This document shows positions 51,293 to 62,331 of a DNA stretch of 64,000 nt, piece after piece. The position numbers and the translations under genes are program-made. This DNA is from Haliclona indistincta (Eukaryota > Porifera > Demospongiae > Haplosclerida > Chalinidae): positions 1,304,134 through 1,368,133 of the forward strand of contig OZ024783.1 of NCBI GenBank assembly GCA_964017065.1, given 5' to 3'. The number at the start of each line of letters is the position of its first letter. Position 1 is the first letter of the stretch. The notes below the pieces were generated by a model that was not told the DNA's origin, ran no database searches, and saw only the letters and a program-made list of their open reading frames with translations.

Positions 51293-52040
51293 CTAGCTCC
51301 TACATACACTAAAAGGGCTGCCATATATCTCTTTACCATCAAGTCTTATAATTAATTTCTGATCCCCAACATGATAGGAACAGATTGTGATGATGAACTG
51401 ACCCTCCTTTGTACAAGTGATCGGACACTTAGTCGGAGAATATCCTAAAAGGCTGTCTAGACCACAACTCAGCCTTCTAGCAGATAACAGTCTATCAGAT
51501 ACATGTGGAGTAAGAATCACTTTTGTTTTCTCATATACTCTCACACTTGATGGAATTTCGACTGTATACGATCCAGGAAATGAAGTAGTCTGATTACTAG
51601 AAATCATACCGACACAGACAGTGCCTGCGCTTCTAATAAACACCATATTAGCCTCTTGTACTGGCTGTAGCTTGTTTACCTCTACCTCTGAGTGAGTTTT
51701 AGTGATGAGTTTGACTAACTCTTCCTTTCCTTCCTGGATCTGGTACTGGGATAGGGACCTTAGTTCCTCCTCTACCAACTCGTGACAGTTCTTTAACTTC
51801 AGCAAAACGCTTTCAACATTGGCTTTCTGTAAACAGTGCAGCTTGAGTTTCTCCTGAAGCTCAGTTGTAGCTTGTCGTGAGAGGTTTCTACGTGACTGCT
51901 TGTAACTGGTCTATGAGCTCCTGATAGGTTGCATCTATTTCCGTTTGAACTACCTCCTCTTGGTCTCTCATCTCCTTCTCTCTGGTGTCATGATGAGCTA
52001 TGGTTTGCTCCACCTCATCAATCCATTGCTTCACTTACAG
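51293..52040 (-). pseudogene. TRIM pseudogene A (coiled coil and Ig only)
   Basis: An open frame at 51805-51293 gives the second half of the coiled coil and the filamin-like domain ending GSPFSVCRS. Upstream, homology continues to 52040 through a frameshift near 51900. At about 52035 it breaks off into gtgactagtgattgtctctc, which matches PRIM2 intron 14. RING and B-box are gone. Confidence 0.88.
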
Positions 52041-52236
52041 CAGGCTTGTGACTAGTGATTGTCTCTCTCTTATTTCTCTCTCCCTCCCTCCTCTCTCTCC
52101 GTCCCTCTCCCTCTCTCCCCCTTAGACCTGAAAATTGTATGTGCAGTGCAGAATTTTCATGTAATCCTAGTATGGGTTGCCATAATATTCACTGACACGA
52201 CGTTTGAATGTTAATTATAGTTCATATAAATTAATT

Positions 52237-52470
52237 TTATGAAAAAAGTTTATCGAACCAGGTTCCACCTCCTACAGATACACTAAAGGGGCTGACATAT
52301 AGTTCACCATCAAGTTTTATAATTAATTCCTGATCCCCAACATGGTAGGAACAGATTGTGATGATGAACTGGCCCTCCTTTGTACAAGTGATCGGACACT
52401 TAGTCGGATAATAACCTAAAAGGCTGTCTAGATCACAACATAATATTTGCGAAAACTCATTTTCACACAC
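52237..52470 (-). pseudogene. TRIM pseudogene B (last part of Ig domain)
   Basis: Only the final 60 codons of the TRIM frame (CPITCTKEGQFIITICSYHV...GTWFDKLFS), starting abruptly after a short unrelated leader. Confidence 0.85.
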
Positions 52471-52686
52471 GAGTAGCCGTCATCTTAATTCGAGGTCATC
52501 CCTACACATCATTGCCAATTGCAATGATAACACCTACTACTATACCACTGATATACTACCTACCTTGTGACTAGTGATTGTCTTTCCTTTCTCTTTCTCT
52601 CTTCCTCTCTCTAGGCTCTCCCCCTCCTTCTCTCTCTCTCCCCTCCTTCTCTCTCTCCCCTCCTTCTCTCTCTCTCTGATCTCTAG

Positions 52687-52899
52687 CTGCAACAGAGCTC
52701 ATTCAGTCTGGAGCATCCCACTCAGTATTTCATTGAGAGCCATAAGATCAGAGATGGTGGAGCTGTGTCCACTGAGCAGTGCTGCTAGTACAGCTAATTA
52801 AGATGGAGCCTATGGAATGATCCCATTGATCTTGAGCTGAGCTGCTTGACTGACGAACAACTAGCATGAAACTTTGAAGACATCAGGGACGAGACCTAG
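52687..52899 (+). pseudogene. PRIM2: PRIM2 exon 15 copy 1
   Basis: Matches 44977-45180, starting after a ctctag acceptor and ending near the stop. Broken by an early indel (tccactgagcag), an inserted taattaag and others. The tract accttgtgactagtgattgt upstream and the gggctccagacaccaacagc downstream also match PRIM2 flanks. Confidence 0.92.
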
Positions 52900-53283
52900 C
52901 TAGACAGCAACATAAATTAATACATGATCATCCTTAGTAATTGAAAACATTCTATTAATGGGCTCCAGACACCAACAGCTGAAGCTGCCTTCTTCAGCCA
53001 TCAGCCTTTCTATACCCATTAGCACTAACTACATGTAGTAGCAAATGTCTTCTCTTGACCTGAAAACCTTTTTTTGATTGTGTGTGCAGAGCAGAATTTC
53101 TATGTAATCCTTGTATGGCTTGCTATAATTAAGCACAAAAATAATAATAATTATCCCATCTGCAATGTCTACATTGCAGTTGTAGCAAACTATCGTGTCA
53201 TCAGGAGTCCAACATTAGGTGTCATTGATTATAGTAAAAAACTAAGTTACTTTAACTATAATGACAAGATGTTTGAATGTTGA

Positions 53284-54543
53284 TTATTTATAATTTAAAT
53301 TGAAAAATAAATTATCGATCCAGGTTCCACCTCCTACATGCACAATAAAAGGGCTGCCATATATCACTTCACCATCAAGTGTTATATATAATTCATTGTC
53401 ACCAATTTTACCTGAACAGATCGTGATGATGACTCGACCCTCTTTTATAGAAGTGATCTGACATGATGAACTTCCTAACTCAACATACATGTAACATCTC
53501 AGCCTTCTAGCAGATAACGGCCCAACAGATACATGTGCAGTAAGAATCACCTTTGCTTCCTCACGCACTCTCACATTTGATGGAATTTCAACTGTAAATG
53601 ATCCAGGAAAAAAGATACTCAGCTTGCTAGAAATCATACCGACATGGCAAGGACCCGGTTTGTTCTTACTAAACACCATATTAGCCTCTTGCGCTGGCTG
53701 TAGCTTGTCTACGTCCACCTCTGAGTGAGTTTCAGTGATGAGTTTGACTAACTCTTCCTTTCCTTCCTGGATCTGGTACTGGGATAGGGACCTTAGTTCC
53801 TCCTCTACCAACTCGTGACAGTTCTTTAACTTCAGCAAAACGCTTTCAACATTGGCTTTCTGTAAACAGTGCAGCTTGAGTTTCTCCTGAAGCTCAGCTG
53901 TAGCTTGTCGTGAGAGGTTTCTTCGTGACTCCTGTAACTGGTCTATGAGCTGCTGATAGGCAGCATCAATCTCCATTTGAACTGCCTCCTCTTGATCTCT
54001 CATCTCCTTCTCTCTGGTGTCATAATGAGCTATGGTTTGCTTCACCTCATCAATCCGTTGCTTCACTGACAAAAGGCTTGTCTCTATCTGTTGCTTGTGT
54101 TTGGTAAACAAGTACTCAGAGCGATCACTCTTGTGGTTACGATGAGAAGTAGTGCTGCACTTGAAACAAATGTGTGTTTCACAAGACTCACAGTAGAGGT
54201 CCTTTGGACGGTCATTGTGATCGTGGCATAATGGTACAACTGTGGCTTCTTTCTTTAGTACAGCATCTATTTCCAATAAGCTGTTGACGTAGAAGGCTGT
54301 AGGTAAGCCAGAAGTTCCCCTCTCACTCAAACGAGTTGGTTTTCGACAAGAAGGGCATTTCAGCTCACCGCCTAGTTGGACTAGTTTATCGAGACATTTC
54401 TTGCAGTAGATATGAAGGCACGGCAGCGTTTTAGGCTCTGTGTAGCGATCCAAGCAAACGGCACAAGTAAGTTGAGAGTCTAGTTTGCTCAGCGCTTCTC
54501 TGTGCGATGCTGCGGGTTGCTGAGAAGACGAAGTAGCCATCAT
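53284..54543 (-). CDS. TRIM gene 2
   Basis: Intronless, 419 aa, with the same domains as TRIM gene 1 (RING CAVC...CPSC; B-box CHDHNDRPKDLYCESCETHICFKC; coiled coil; filamin-like Ig ending GSPFIVHVGGGTW). All zinc ligands are present. The C-terminal third is the most different from its paralogues (RLRCYMYVELGSSSCQITSI), so the Ig domain is diversifying while RING is nearly constant. The start has two adjacent ATGs. Confidence 0.92.
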   Translation of the reverse strand: MMATSSSQQPAASHREALSKLDSQLTCAVCLDRYTEPKTLPCLHIYCKKCLDKLVQLGGELKCPSCRKPTRLSERGTSGLPTAFYVNSLLEIDAVLKKEATVVPLCHDHNDRPKDLYCESCETHICFKCSTTSHRNHKSDRSEYLFTKHKQQIETSLLSVKQRIDEVKQTIAHYDTREKEMRDQEEAVQMEIDAAYQQLIDQLQESRRNLSRQATAELQEKLKLHCLQKANVESVLLKLKNCHELVEEELRSLSQYQIQEGKEELVKLITETHSEVDVDKLQPAQEANMVFSKNKPGPCHVGMISSKLSIFFPGSFTVEIPSNVRVREEAKVILTAHVSVGPLSARRLRCYMYVELGSSSCQITSIKEGRVIITICSGKIGDNELYITLDGEVIYGSPFIVHVGGGTWIDNLFFNLNYK

Positions 54544-54622
54544 GTGCTAATGTGGGATGTCCTTTGTAGCCTAGCCTCCTCCCTATAGGCCCACCCTCTA
54601 CTATGAGCTTTTGTTTCTCTCT

Positions 54623-55188
54623 ATTATAATGAGTTTCGTTAAGCGGAGACTTCCTAATTAATAGGGTTCTCCTCAGCACTCGCGTTGTGCGCGCGCGTAC
54701 AGAATTACTATAAAGGCTTGTTTGTAGCACCAACCGGTCAGTTGGTTCGGTGGCACAGCGGTTTAGTATGGTGGCTTGTAATGCAGTCGGTCAGGGTTCG
54801 ATTCTCGCAGAATGCGTTTTTTTTATTATTATTTTATTTAAAAGTTAAGTTTTAACTCCATCCTTAGTTGAGGCCTGTTTATGTAGGCTTACTAAGGGCC
54901 GAAGGCCCGGTTTAGGACGACCCTCCCGACGATCCTTAGTTAGGAAGACTCTCCCGACGATCCTTAGTTAGGAAGACCCTCCCGACGATCCTTAGTTAGT
55001 TAGGAAGACCCTCCCTACTTTGCGCAGTTAGGAGAAGGTTTTTAGGGTTTTGGGTTTAGCTGTATGTTAAACTTAGTGCTACAAACAAGCCTTTATAGCA
55101 ATTAGTATCGATGATGACTCGCATAACGCGAGTGCTGAGGAGAACCCTATTAATTAGGAAGTCTCCGCTTAACGAGACTCATTATAAT
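54623..55188. mobile_element. Foldback element containing a tRNA-like SINE core
   Basis: About 108-bp arms (54623-54730 with 55076-55188) enclose a pol III-type promoter: A-box-like tggcacagcggtttag (54751-54766) and B-box ggttcgattctcgc (54795-54808), then a T-run. A 31-bp tandem repeat (cgacgatccttagttaggaa...) occupies 54917-55012. Begins about 80 bp upstream of the TRIM gene 2 start. Confidence 0.75.
54745..54820 (+). ncRNA. tRNA-derived pol III core (SINE-like)
   Basis: A and B boxes spaced about 30 bp apart as in tRNA genes, ending in a run of eight T (54815-54822), a pol III terminator. I cannot fold a good cloverleaf by eye, so this is a tRNA-derived sequence rather than a tRNA gene. 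Confidence 0.5.
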
Positions 55189-55518
55189 TATTACCCGTGC
55201 GCAGTATGCGGGAGGGTTATGCGTTTGTGTCCGTCTTTACCCGTGCGCAGTATGCGGGAGGGTTATGCGTTTGTGTCCGTCTGTGTACGTACGTACGTAT
55301 ATGTGTGTGTGTGTGTCGTCAAAAAACACGCCTGTTTGCGTCTTACCGCTCGAAACTCTCCACGAAAACACTCTCTGCAGCTTCTTCACTGAATTTATAG
55401 TCCTTTGAAGACGTTTTCTATGCTGGCAAGCCTTGCTCAAGCGGCTAATCCGTGGCTTTCTAAAGCTACGTGTCCTTGTAAGAGCACTTTACGGTATTGT
55501 GGGTGTGTCACCCAACCT

Positions 55519-56487
55519 TAGGGTCTCCAATGAAAAAAATCGACAGTCACAGATTCAGCGGGCTTGCATCTCGGTGTGTAGAGTGGTTCGACCCGAACAT
55601 AAAACGGACAAACAGAGAAGCGCCAAGTTCTTCCTTTTTGCAGGAAAAAAATAAAAACACTCGAAATAACTGGAAGGAGCTAGCCAATCGTAAGTAAATA
55701 CTTTTTGTTCAAACCACATTCAGCACCAAAGCTTATTTTTGTTGGTAAGGATGCACAGGATCATGCTGTCAAGCTCTTCGACGACGCAACGATCTTTATG
55801 CGCTGTTTCCAGGCCATACATTGAAAGAGGGCGGGCCCCAAGACGATGACGAAAATAGACTTAGGACTCCAGCGCTTTTGTAAATCGTGCTGTGGCAACC
55901 CTAATGCAGATTTTACTTAGTTAGGTATCAATACATCTGCACAGCAAGTTTTATGAAGTTCATACACTTCCTTCCATCTGGCTCAAAAAACCAAAAATTA
56001 AACAGAAAAATTTTGAGCCAGATGGAAGGAAGTGTATGAACTTCATAAAACTTGCTATGCAGATGTATTGATACCTAACTAAGTAAAATCTGCATTAGGG
56101 TTGCTACAGCACAATTTACAAAAGCGCTGGAGTCCTAAGTCTATTTTCGTCATCGTCTTGGGGCCCCGCCCTCTTTCAATGTATGGCCTGGAAACAGCGC
56201 ATAAAGATCGTTGCGTCGTCGAAGAGCTTGGAAATCTTGACAGCATGATCCTGTGCATCCTTACCAACAAAAAAAGCTTTGGTGCTGAATGTGGTTTGAA
56301 CAAAAAGTATTTACTTACGATTGGCTAGCTCCGTCCAGTTATTTCGAGTGTTTTTATTTTTTCCTGCAAAAAGAAAGGACTTGGCGCTTCTCTGTCTGTC
56401 CGTTTTATGTTCGGGTCGAACCACTCTACACACCGAGATGCAAGCCCACTGAATCTGTGACTGTCGATTTTTTCATTGGAGACCCTA
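55519..56487. mobile_element. Long-inverted-repeat element, MULE-like
   Basis: About 970 bp made almost entirely of two 470-bp inverted arms that meet near 56000 with a loop of about 20 bp. Termini TAGGGTCTCC and GGAGACCCTA, flanked by cccaacct (55511-55518, 56488-56495), an 8-bp or, with the shared A, 9-bp duplication. No long frame conserved on both arms. Confidence 0.85.
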
Positions 56488-56495
56488 CCCAACCT

Positions 56496-57398
56496 CCTAT
56501 CCATGTCGATGTCCTCACTCAGTCTCACATGTACCGTACGCCAGAGCTTCTTGAGGCCTATAGCTACGGTATCAGTCTTTCTTGAGGCCTTCTGTGATGT
56601 GCCAATCAACTGTAAGTGCATGTATGCTATCATCTATTTTTCTGGAGCTGTCTATCGGCTAGCTGTAACGTGCGTGTTGCAGTAATGCAGGAGTAGTCGA
56701 CTTTAGCTCCTAAGCTCAGCGCACGGGTATGTGTTCATTAGAACTCTAGTTACCTATGCCTTTGTCATTAATTTTACTCTGAGCATTTTTGTTTTCCTTT
56801 AGACTAATTTTTCCTTGAATTTTGTCTAAGCTGGTGCATGTCAGGTTTTTTCACTGAGAAACGATCCCTTGGATGGTCTGGGCACAGCTATATCCTTAAT
56901 TTTATTTTTTCTGGTGCCTCATCAACTCCGCCTTTTCTTCTCTACATGATCCCTCTTTTAAATTTGTCAGTAGTCAGTACAGCAACAATTGTTATTATCA
57001 GCATGAGTAGTTAAAGTAACAGCAAGACGAGTTGAGCTAGCATACTGGAGCAGCAAGGATAACCTTTTAATACAGTAACAATTACATTATAATTATTGCT
57101 CTCCCTTTCTTCTTCTTCTTATGCGGTACTACAGTATGAAATTCAACAGTTACTAGTCAGATTGAAATACAATTATTGTACTGCTAGTGATGAAGAATTA
57201 TAATAGAGTAGCTACGTTCTAAGCAGGAATTGCAGTGCAGGGGTTTTATATTGCAGTAGTAAGCAGTATAAAATAAGTATACAGAAGAAAAAAATTATAA
57301 TTAATTTTATTCGTGTCATCAGTTCAGAAAACTCTGTTACTGATTCAGTATTATATTATAATTCACTGACTGAACATGGTGTTTGAATGTTAATGTAC
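56496..57398. other. Spacer between TRIM genes
   Basis: Contains a block (ctggtgcatgtcaggttttt, 56832 onward) that is repeated at 60440 and reflects the duplicated TRIM unit. No gene seen. Confidence 0.6.
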
Positions 57399-58380
57399 TT
57401 AGCTTCTAGCCCCTACATATACACTAAAAGGGCTGCCATATATCTCTTTACCATCAAGTTTTATAATTAATTTCTGATCCCCAACATGATAGGAACAGAT
57501 TGTGATGATGAACTGACCCTCCTTTGTACAAGTGATAGGACACTTAGTCGGAGAATATCCTAAAAGGCTGTCTAGACTACAACTCAGCCTTCTAGCAGAT
57601 AACAGTCCATCAGATACATGTGGAGTAAGAATCACTTTTGTTTTCTCATATGCTCTCACATTTGACGGAATTTCAACTGTATACGATCCAGGAAACAAAG
57701 TAGTCTGATTACTAGAAATCATACCAACATGACCAGAGCCTGAGCTTCTAATAAACACCATATTAGCCTCTTGCGCTGGCTGTAGCTTGTTTATTTTCAC
57801 CTCTGAGTGAGTTTCAGTGATGAGTTTGACTAACTCTTCTTTTGCTTCCTGGATGGTACTGCATGGGATCGAGACCTCAGTTCTTCCTCTATCAACTCGT
57901 GACAGTTTTTTAACTTCAGTAAAACACTTTCAACATCGGCTTTCTGGAAACAGTGCAGCTTGAGTTTCTCCTGAAGCTTGTCGTGATAGGTTTCTTCGTG
58001 ACTCTTTTAACTGATCTATGAGCTGTTGATAGGCTGCATCAATCTCCATTTGAACTACCTCCTCTTGGTCTCTCATCTCTTTCTCTCTGGTGTCATAATG
58101 AGCTAAGGTTTGCTCCTCCTCATCAATCTGTTGTTTCACTGACCGTAGGCTTGTCTCGATCTGTTGCTTGTGTTTGGTAAACAAGTACTCAGAGCGATCA
58201 CAATTGTGGTTACGATGAGAATCAGTGCTGCACTTGAAACATATGTGTGTTTCACATGACTCGCAGTAGAGGTCCTTTGGACGGTCATTGTGATAGTGGC
58301 ACAATGGTACAACCGCGGCTTCTTTCCTTAGCACAGCATCTATTTCCAATAAGCTGTTGATGTAGAAGGCTGTAGGTAAG
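57399..58380 (-). pseudogene. TRIM pseudogene C (lacks RING)
   Basis: B-box (CHYHNDRPKDLYCESCETHICFKC), coiled coil and Ig domain, in two frames: 58349-57930 and 57800-57399. The frame is broken by a deletion near 57980 and an indel near 57865. Homology stops at 58380, just after LPTAFYINS, where a CT tract joined to a PRIM2 exon copy takes over, so the RING and start are missing. Confidence 0.9.
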
Positions 58381-58391
58381 GCTGTCCCCCT

Positions 58392-58438
<47 letters not shown>

Positions 58439-58489
58439 CCCCTCTCTCTCCATCCCCCTCCTTCCCTCTCCTTCTCTCTCTCTCTCTAG

Positions 58490-58693
58490 CTTCAACACAG
58501 CTCCTTCAGTCTGGAGCATCCTACTCAGTATTTCATTGAGAGTCGTAAGATCAGAGATGGTGGAGCTGTGTCCAGCAGTGCTGCTGCTAGTACAGCTAAG
58601 ATGGAGCCAATGTAACAGGATCCCATTGATCCTGAGCTGAGCTGCTTGACTGATGAGCAACTAGCAAACTTTGAAGACATGGACGAGAGCTAG
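58490..58693 (+). pseudogene. PRIM2: PRIM2 exon 15 copy 2
   Basis: Nearly identical to 44977-45180, same length, with one premature stop (CCA ATG TAA). Its CT tract and ctctag acceptor are preserved. The downstream flank also matches PRIM2. Confidence 0.95.
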
Positions 58694-59094
58694 CTAGACA
58701 GCATCATAAATTAATACATGTTCATGTGACTAAAGAATAAAAAAAAACAACAGAAATTCTATTAATGGGCTCCAGACACCAACAGTTGAAGCTGCCTTCA
58801 TCAGACACTTTTTTGATTGAATGTGTGTGCAGTGCAGAATTTTCATGTAATATTCCTAGTATGGCTTGTAAAAATAATAATTGTTCTAATTTTATTCATG
58901 TTATTAGTTCAGAAAACTGTTACTTTAACTGTAATAAAACGATGTTTGAATGTTAATTATTCTAATTTTAATGTTTATTTTAAATCCTGAATGAATATTT
59001 TTGATAGTTATTTTAAAAAAATGTTAATGATACTATAATTTATTAAAATTATTTTATTTATTTCGAATAAATTTTTCAAACCAGTTTCCACCTC

Positions 59095-60303
59095 CTACAT
59101 ACACAATAAAAGGGCTGCCATATATCTCTTCACCATATCAAGTTTAATAGTTAATTTATTTTCACCAATAAAACTGGAACAGATCCTGATGATGAACCGA
59201 CCCTCTTCTCTAGAAGTGATCGGACATGAAAATGACCTTCCCGCAAACAAAAGACCACAACTCAGCCTTGTAGCAGATAACATCCCATCGGATACATGTG
59301 CAGTAAGAATCACTTTTGTTTTCTGATTCACTCTCACATTTAATGGAATTTCAACTGTATACGATCCAGGAAAAAAGAAAGCCTGCTTGCTAGAAATCAT
59401 ACCAACATGGCAAGGACCCACTTTGTTCCTACTAAACACCATATTAGCCTCTTGTGCCGGCTGTAGCTTGTTTACCTTTACCTTTGAGTGAGTTTCAGTG
59501 ATCAGTTTGACTAACCCTTCCTTTCCTTCCTGGATCTGGTACTGGGATCGGGACCTCAGTTCATCCTCTACCAACTCATAACATTTCTTTAACTTCAGCA
59601 AAACACTTTCAACATTGGCTTTCTGGAAACAGTGCAGCTTGAGTTTCTCCTGAAGCTCAGTTGTAGCTTGTCGTGAGAGGTTTCTTCGTGACTCCTGTAA
59701 CTGATCTATGAGCTCCTGATAGGCTGCATCAATCTCCATTTGAACTGCCTCCTCTTGATCTCTCATCTCTTTCTCTCTGGTGTCATAATGAGCTAAGGTT
59801 TGCTCCACTTCATCAATCTGTTGTTTCACTGACAGCAGGCTTGTCTCGATCTGTTGCTTATGTTTGGTGAATAAGTACTCAGAGCGATCACACTTGTGGT
59901 TACGATGAGAATCAGTGCTGCACTTGAAACATATGTGTGTTTCACATGACTCGCAGTAGAGGTCCTTTGGACGGTCATTGTGATCGTGGCATAATGGTAC
60001 AACTGTGGCTTCTTTCTTTAGTACAGCATCTATTTCCAATAAGCTGTTGATGTAGAAGGCTGTAGGTAAGCCAGAAGTTCCCCTCTCACTCAAACGAGTT
60101 GGTTTTCGACAAGAAGGGCATTTCAGCTCACCGCCTAGTTGGACTAGTTCATCGAGACATTTCTTGCAGTAGATATGAAGGCACGGCAGCATTTTGGGCT
60201 CTGTGTAGCGACCCAAGCAAACGGCACAAGTAAGTTGTGAGTCTAGTTTACGCAGCGCTTGTCTGTACGACGCTGCTGATTGCTGAGAAGATGAAGTAGC
60301 CAT
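59095..60303 (-). CDS. TRIM gene 3 (altered C-terminus)
   Basis: Intronless; 402 aa from MATSSSQQSAAS (60303). An upstream in-frame ATG at 60342 would add 13 residues. RING, B-box and coiled coil are intact. A one-base insertion at about 59137 shifts the frame in the last strand of the Ig domain: the expected LDGEEIYGSPF becomes LDMVKRYMAALLLCM and stops. The protein could still be made with a clipped Ig domain, or this is an early pseudogene. Confidence 0.85.
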   Translation of the reverse strand: MATSSSQQSAASYRQALRKLDSQLTCAVCLGRYTEPKMLPCLHIYCKKCLDELVQLGGELKCPSCRKPTRLSERGTSGLPTAFYINSLLEIDAVLKKEATVVPLCHDHNDRPKDLYCESCETHICFKCSTDSHRNHKCDRSEYLFTKHKQQIETSLLSVKQQIDEVEQTLAHYDTREKEMRDQEEAVQMEIDAAYQELIDQLQESRRNLSRQATTELQEKLKLHCFQKANVESVLLKLKKCYELVEDELRSRSQYQIQEGKEGLVKLITETHSKVKVNKLQPAQEANMVFSRNKVGPCHVGMISSKQAFFFPGSYTVEIPLNVRVNQKTKVILTAHVSDGMLSATRLSCGLLFAGRSFSCPITSREEGRFIIRICSSFIGENKLTIKLDMVKRYMAALLLCM

Positions 60304-60995
60304 GCTAATTTGGGATGAATTAGCCTCCTCCCCAGGGCCCACCCTCTACTATGATCCAGCTACCTATGCCTTTATTAATAATGTTTACTCCAAGCATCTT
60401 GTTTCCTTTATACTAATGTTTCCCTTGTGTTTTGTCTAAGCTGGTGCATGTCAGGTTTTTCCACTGAGAAACGATCTGGTTTTTCCTTTAGCTTGGATGG
60501 TCTGGGCTAGCTGCAAGCCGGGCCATCCTAAATTTTCTTTTCTATGGTGCCTCCAGCTTTTCTCTCAACTCTGTCTCTTCTTCTCTATCCATGTTTTAAA
60601 TTTTGTCAGTAATCAGTACAGAAACAATTGTTATTATCACTATAGAGTTAAAGTAACAGCAAGACAAGATGAGCTAGCATCAGAGTAGCCGGGATACCTT
60701 TACAGCAACAATTACATTATATTCTCTTCCTTTCTTCTTATACAGAACTATAGTATGAAATTCATCAGTTACTAATCAACATCAACTATCAACCAAAAGA
60801 GTATGTTCTAAGCAGCAGCAGGAATTGTAGTGCAGGAATTATGTATTGCAGCCTGGTAAAGCAGTATAAAAATGTAAGAATAAGTATACAGAAGACATTT
60901 TATTAGTGTCATCAGTTCAGAAACTCAGTTACTTTATTGACTCATTACAAATTTACTGAACATGCATGGTGTTTGAATGATGTAGTATATTTTGC

Positions 60996-61400
60996 TTAAC
61001 TTCTAGCAGGAGCGCTGTTGGTCAATGCAGCTATTTGTTGATTGTACTCGATGCTGTAGTGGTCAATCCGCTGAACACAATTCATGAGCCCTTCATAGAG
61101 TTGACGAATCTCGGGTATAAGAAGCATAGAATCAGGGACATTGTTCAGTGAAGTTCCTAGAACCCTCATAGTATTAGTCCTAGAAGTAATCACTTGCATT
61201 AAGTTATTGAATCTGCTCACATTGAAAGGCCTGCCAGCAGCGCGCGAGTCCATCATAGCGTTTCGACCAAGCATGAGTGTCTCAAGTTCCTTAGCAACTT
61301 GCCAGTATTTGGTAATGAAATCTACGACTTTGCAATACAGAACTACTTGATGTGACGTTTGCTCGGGAATTGCAACAGATGCTGCATTCTCTACACACAC
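60996..61400 (-). CDS. Unidentified 130-aa tail joined in frame to a TRIM Ig remnant
   Basis: Downstream of the TRIM pseudogene D motif EIYGSPFSV the frame runs straight on into CVENAASVAIPEQTSHQVVL and about 120 further residues (FITKYWQVAKELETLMLGRN...LMQVITSRTNTMRVLG...QLYEGLMNCVQRIDHYSI) to a TAA-type end at 60996. I do not recognise it; it looks helical. None of the other TRIM copies has it. It may be an ancient last domain, or a captured exon. Confidence 0.45.
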   Translation of the reverse strand: MCVENAASVAIPEQTSHQVVLYCKVVDFITKYWQVAKELETLMLGRNAMMDSRAAGRPFNVSRFNNLMQVITSRTNTMRVLGTSLNNVPDSMLLIPEIRQLYEGLMNCVQRIDHYSIEYNQQIAALTNSAPARS

Positions 61401-62115
61401 ACTAAAAGGGCTGCCATATATCTCTTTACCATCAAGTCTTATAATTAATTTCTGATCCCCAACATGATAGGAACAGATTGTGATGATGAACTGACCCTCC
61501 TTTGTACAAGTGATCGGACACTCAGTCGGAGAATATCCTAAAAGGCTGTCTACTCAGCCTTCTAGCAGATAACGGCAAATGTGCAGTAAGAACCACTTCT
61601 GTCTTCTCATATACTCTCACATTTGATGGAATTTCAACTGTGAACAATCCGGGAAACGAAGTAGTCTGATTACTAGAAATCATACCGACATGGCCAGAGC
61701 CTGTGGTTCTAATAAACGTGATATTAGCCTCTTGAGCTGGCTGTAGCTTGTTTACCTCTACCTCTGAGTGGGTTTCGGTGATGAGTCTGACTAACTCTCC
61801 TTTAGCTTCCTGGATCTGGTACTGGGATCGGGACCTCAGTTCCTCCTCTACCAATTCGTGACAGTTCTTTAACTTTAGCAAAACTCTTTCAACATTGGCT
61901 TTCTGTAAACAGTGCAGCTTGAGTTTCTCCTTCAGCTCAGCTGTAGCTTGTCGTGAGAGGTTTCTTCGTGACTCTTGTAACTGGTCTATGACTGCTGATA
62001 GGCTGCATCTATTTCCATTTGAACTGCCTTCTCTTGGTCTCTCATCTCCTTCTCTCTGAAGTCTATAAGGTTTGCTCCACCTCATCAATCCGTTGCTGTA
62101 CTGACAGTATGCTGG
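61401..62115 (-). pseudogene. TRIM pseudogene D
   Basis: Coiled coil (second half) and Ig domain. Frame 62088-61522 ends at a small deletion (in RRLS...DSLLGYSPT) that removes seven or eight bases; the Ig domain then continues in another frame to 61401 and into the unknown tail. The 5' break at about 62115, into gtgactagtgattgtctctt, is at the same place as in pseudogene A. RING and B-box are absent. Confidence 0.85.
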
Positions 62116-62130
62116 TGACTAGTGATTGTC

Positions 62131-62133
62131 TCT

Positions 62134-62205
<72 letters not shown>

Positions 62206-62331
62206 CCTCCCTCCCTCCTCTCTCTCCGTCCCTCCTTCCCTCTCCCTCTCTCCCCCTTTCTCCAGCTCTCCCTCCCTCCCTCCCTCTCTCTCTCTCTCTC
62301 TTTCTCTCCCTCCCCCTCTTTCTCTCTCTAG
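62131..62331. repeat. CT tract preceding PRIM2 exon copy 3
   Basis: Related to PRIM2 intron 14 (44722-44974); runs to the ctctag acceptor. Confidence 0.9.

Noticed and set aside
54745..54820. A functional tRNA gene
   Set aside because: Boxes are present but I could not pair a complete cloverleaf and it sits inside a mobile element.
55425..55500. A tRNA-like stretch (caagccttgctcaagcggct)
   Set aside because: Only a weak A-box resemblance and no good B box.
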